NCBI GenBank assembly: GCA_018069465.1
Contig: JAGPUW010000002.1
Span: forward strand, 1 to 64,000
Origin: Gammaproteobacteria bacterium
GTDB taxonomy: Bacteria > Pseudomonadota > Gammaproteobacteria > Pseudomonadales > Porticoccaceae
Reading direction: 5' to 3'
Length of the DNA stretch: 64,000 nt
In this document: in pieces, positions 61,920 to 64,000 of the stretch
How positions within the stretch are numbered: position 1 is the first letter of the stretch
Layout of the letters: each line of letters begins with the position of its first letter
Translations under genes and position numbers: made by a program
The notes under the pieces: model-generated
What the model saw: the letters and a program-made list of their open reading frames with translations, nothing else
What the model was told of the DNA's origin: nothing
Databases searched by the model: none

Positions 61920-64000
61920 GCTTGCGCGCTTTCTTCAATAAGCCCTGTTGCTGTTCGTTGAAGGCTTGCTGGCGCTCCTGCCAGGCCGAAGGCGCCGTTA
62001 CTTTACTGATTTCGACCGCCGTGACCTTGTACTCTGGGCAGTTGGTGGCCCAGTCGGAGTTGTCGGTGGTAATCACATTCGCGCCGGATTCGGGGAAGTG
62101 GAAGGTGGTATAGACCACGCCGGGTTGGATGTTCTCGCTGACTTTGGCGCGCAGTACGGTGTCGCCAACGCGGCTTTTAATACCGGCCCAGTCGCCATCT
62201 TTAATGCCGCGCTCCTCGGCGTCGTGGGGGTGGAGCTCGAGAATATCTTCACTGTGCCACTGGTTGTTCTCGGTGCGACGGGTTTGGGCGCCGACGTTGT
62301 ACTGGCTGAGAATACGCCCGGTGGTGAGTAGCAGTGGGAACTTGCGATTGGCGCGCTCGTCGGTGGGCACATACTCCGTAACGGCGAAGAAGCCCTTGCC
62401 GCGCACAAACTCATTGATGTGCATGGTCGGTGTGCCGTCGGGGGTCTCTTCATTACAGGGCCACTGAATACTGCCGGCAGCGTCCAGCTTGTCGAAGCTG
62501 ACATTGGTAAAGGTCGGCGTCAGGCGGGCGATCTCATCCATAATTTCGCTGGGGTGGTCGTAGTGCATATCGACACCCAGCGCCTTGGCCAGCCCCATGG
62601 TGGCTTCCCAGTCGGCGAGTCCCGCTTTGGGCGGCATGGCCTGGCGTACCGGTGAAATACGTCGCTCGGCATTGGTGAAAGTGCCGTCTTTCTCAAGGAA
62701 GGAGGAGCCGGGTAAGAACACGTGGGCAAATTTTGCGGTTTCGTTGAGGAAGAGGTCCTGTACTACCAGGCATTCCAGTGACGAGAGCGCCGCTTCAACG
62801 TGATGGGTGTTGGGGTCCGACTGGGCGATATCTTCGCCGTGGCAATACAGGCCTTTAAATTCACCGTCGATGGCGGCGTCGAACATATTGGGAATGCGCA
62901 GGCCGGGCTCGGGGTCGAGGCTGACATTCCAGTCGTTCTCAAACAGGGCGCGGGTGGAAGCGTCTGATATGTGTCGGTAGCCGGGTAGTTCGTGGGGGAA
63001 GGAACCCATGTCGCAGGAGCCCTGCACATTGTTCTGGCCGCGCATGGGGTTAACGCCGACGCCTTCGCGGCCGATGTTACCGGTGAGCATGGCGAGGTTG
63101 GCAACGCCCATTACTGTGGTCGAACCCTGGCTGTGCTCGGTAACGCCCAGACCGTAGTAAATAGCCGCATTGCCGCCAGTGGCAAACAGCCGGGCAGCGC
63201 TGCGAATGTCAGCGGCGGCAATGCCGGTAATGCTTTCAGTCGCTTCCGGTGAGTGTTTGGCATCGCTAATAAAAGCGCGCCACTGCTCAAAGGCTGGGGT
63301 CTCACAGCGCTCGGCAATAAAGTCTTTGGCCTCCAGGCCCTCGTCGATAATGACGTGGGCCATGGCGTTGATAAACGCGACATTGGTGCCGGGGCGAACC
63401 TGCAAGTGGTGGTCGGCCTTAACGTGGGGTGCGGCGACCAGTTCAATTTTGCGTGGATCGACGACAATCAGCTTGGCACCTTCGCGCAGACGTCTTTTCA
63501 GCCGCGAGGCGAATACCGGGTGTGCGTCGGTGGGGTTGGAGCCCATCACCATCACTACATCAGTTTGCGCGACGGAGGCAAAGGACTGGGTGCCAGCCGA
63601 TTCGCCGAGCGTGGTCTTTAAGCCGTAGCCGGTGGGCGAGTGACAAACCCGGGCGCAGGTGTCGATATTGTTGTTGCCAAAGCCGGCGCGAACCAGCTTT
63701 TGCACTAACCAGACTTCTTCGTTGGTGCAGCGCGAGGAGGAAATAGCGCCAATGCTGTTGTTGCCGTACTTTTCCTGAATGCCGCGCAAGCGCTTGGCGG
63801 CAAAGGCGAAGGCCTCGTCCCAGCTGACTTCCCGCCACTCGTCTTCAATATTGTCGCGCACCATCGGTGAGGTGATGCGATCCTGGTGGGTGGCGTAGCC
63901 AAAGGCAAAACGGCCCTTGACGCAGGCGTGGCCCTCATTGGCTTTGCCGTCTTTCCAGGGGGTCATGTTGACCACGGTGTTGCCGCGCATTTCGGCTTTG
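61894..64000 (-). CDS. fdsA: NAD-dependent formate dehydrogenase alpha subunit, partial
   Basis: The gene runs off the window end; about 702 C-terminal codons are present and the frame is open through the edge. Molybdopterin oxidoreductase: GHACVKGRFAFGYATH, IDTCARVCHSPTGYGLKTTL (Mo-ligand cysteine region), VMVMGSNPTDAHPVFASRLK, NPMRGQNNVQGSCDMGSFPH, and a C-terminal dinucleotide-binding domain LLLTTGRILSQYNVGAQTRR. The N-terminal iron-sulfur domain must lie beyond 64000. It oxidises formate to CO2 with fdsB/fdsG partners presumably upstream. Confidence 0.93.
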   Translation of the reverse strand, partial: KAEMRGNTVVNMTPWKDGKANEGHACVKGRFAFGYATHQDRITSPMVRDNIEDEWREVSWDEAFAFAAKRLRGIQEKYGNNSIGAISSSRCTNEEVWLVQKLVRAGFGNNNIDTCARVCHSPTGYGLKTTLGESAGTQSFASVAQTDVVMVMGSNPTDAHPVFASRLKRRLREGAKLIVVDPRKIELVAAPHVKADHHLQVRPGTNVAFINAMAHVIIDEGLEAKDFIAERCETPAFEQWRAFISDAKHSPEATESITGIAAADIRSAARLFATGGNAAIYYGLGVTEHSQGSTTVMGVANLAMLTGNIGREGVGVNPMRGQNNVQGSCDMGSFPHELPGYRHISDASTRALFENDWNVSLDPEPGLRIPNMFDAAIDGEFKGLYCHGEDIAQSDPNTHHVEAALSSLECLVVQDLFLNETAKFAHVFLPGSSFLEKDGTFTNAERRISPVRQAMPPKAGLADWEATMGLAKALGVDMHYDHPSEIMDEIARLTPTFTNVSFDKLDAAGSIQWPCNEETPDGTPTMHINEFVRGKGFFAVTEYVPTDERANRKFPLLLTTGRILSQYNVGAQTRRTENNQWHSEDILELHPHDAEERGIKDGDWAGIKSRVGDTVLRAKVSENIQPGVVYTTFHFPESGANVITTDNSDWATNCPEYKVTAVEISKVTAPSAWQERQQAFNEQQQGLLKKARKHETTSPAG

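Noticed and set aside
62073-63838. Long overlapping ORFs inside fdsA in other frames
   Set aside because: They are shadows of the GC-rich fdsA frame with low-complexity proline/serine/arginine content.

Overview
The window looks like chromosomal DNA from a marine-type gammaproteobacterium, probably in or near Cellvibrionales (this is inference). The support is the tmRNA tag ANDDNYALAA, the smpB / ratA / rnfH / bamE / fur neighbourhood also known from Pseudomonas-like genomes, and a Rep helicase of E. coli length. No rRNA, tRNA or CRISPR array was seen.

Layout. 0-7 kb: an IS30 transposase remnant, a TetR regulator divergent from a DUF1330-type gene across a strong palindrome, then minus-strand catabolic genes (DUF7064-type lipocalin-like protein, EthA-like Baeyer-Villiger monooxygenase, HSD17B4-like SDR, amidohydrolase), with two convergent hairpin terminators. 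7-15 kb: a DUF1302/DUF1329 envelope pair, a CZB-GGDEF diguanylate cyclase, a LeuB-like dehydrogenase with a TauD-type dioxygenase, and a divergent cytochrome P450. 15-17 kb: rep helicase. 17.5-35.3 kb: an accessory island between rep and ssrA, visibly AT-richer in its centre. It holds YefM-YoeB, Phd/RelE, HigBA (frameshifted) and Phd/ParE toxin-antitoxin pairs, two intact Fic proteins plus Fic debris, and a five-gene minus-strand module: HTH protein, SNF2-like helicase, DUF4391 protein, type III Mod, type III Res. The module is bracketed by two 105-bp direct repeats and preceded by eight 10-bp iterons. A shorter form of the repeat truncates several genes (two RhuM fragments, a helicase fragment).

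35.3-43.4 kb: ssrA, smpB, a sodium symporter, ratA, rnfH, bamE, fur, then three acyl-CoA dehydrogenases. 43.5-45.7 kb: two unlisted ~50-residue hydrophobic proteins, one behind a Fur box, a LysR regulator and a GFA-family protein. 45.8-50.8 kb: a tight operon of ExbB, two ExbD, a TonB-like/von Willebrand A hybrid and a large TPR-like periplasmic protein. 50.9-57.2 kb: a second DUF1329 protein, and an NrtA-like lipoprotein next to a 1277-residue hybrid sensor kinase. 57.3-60.7 kb: small envelope proteins, a frameshifted alpha/beta hydrolase, and a processive GT2 glycosyltransferase with a membrane partner. 60.8-64 kb: NAD-type formate dehydrogenase genes (fdsD, fdhD, partial fdsA).

How it fits together. 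The catabolic genes (BVMO, SDR, P450, acyl-CoA dehydrogenases, DUF1302/1329) suggest use of hydrophobic, perhaps steroid- or terpene-like, carbon. The island is a defence and toxin-antitoxin hotspot shaped by a recurring repeat. The two best candidates for undescribed systems are the helicase-DUF4391-Mod-Res module with its iteron array, and the Exb-VWA-TPR operon, in which a MIDAS domain appears to sit where TonB normally would.
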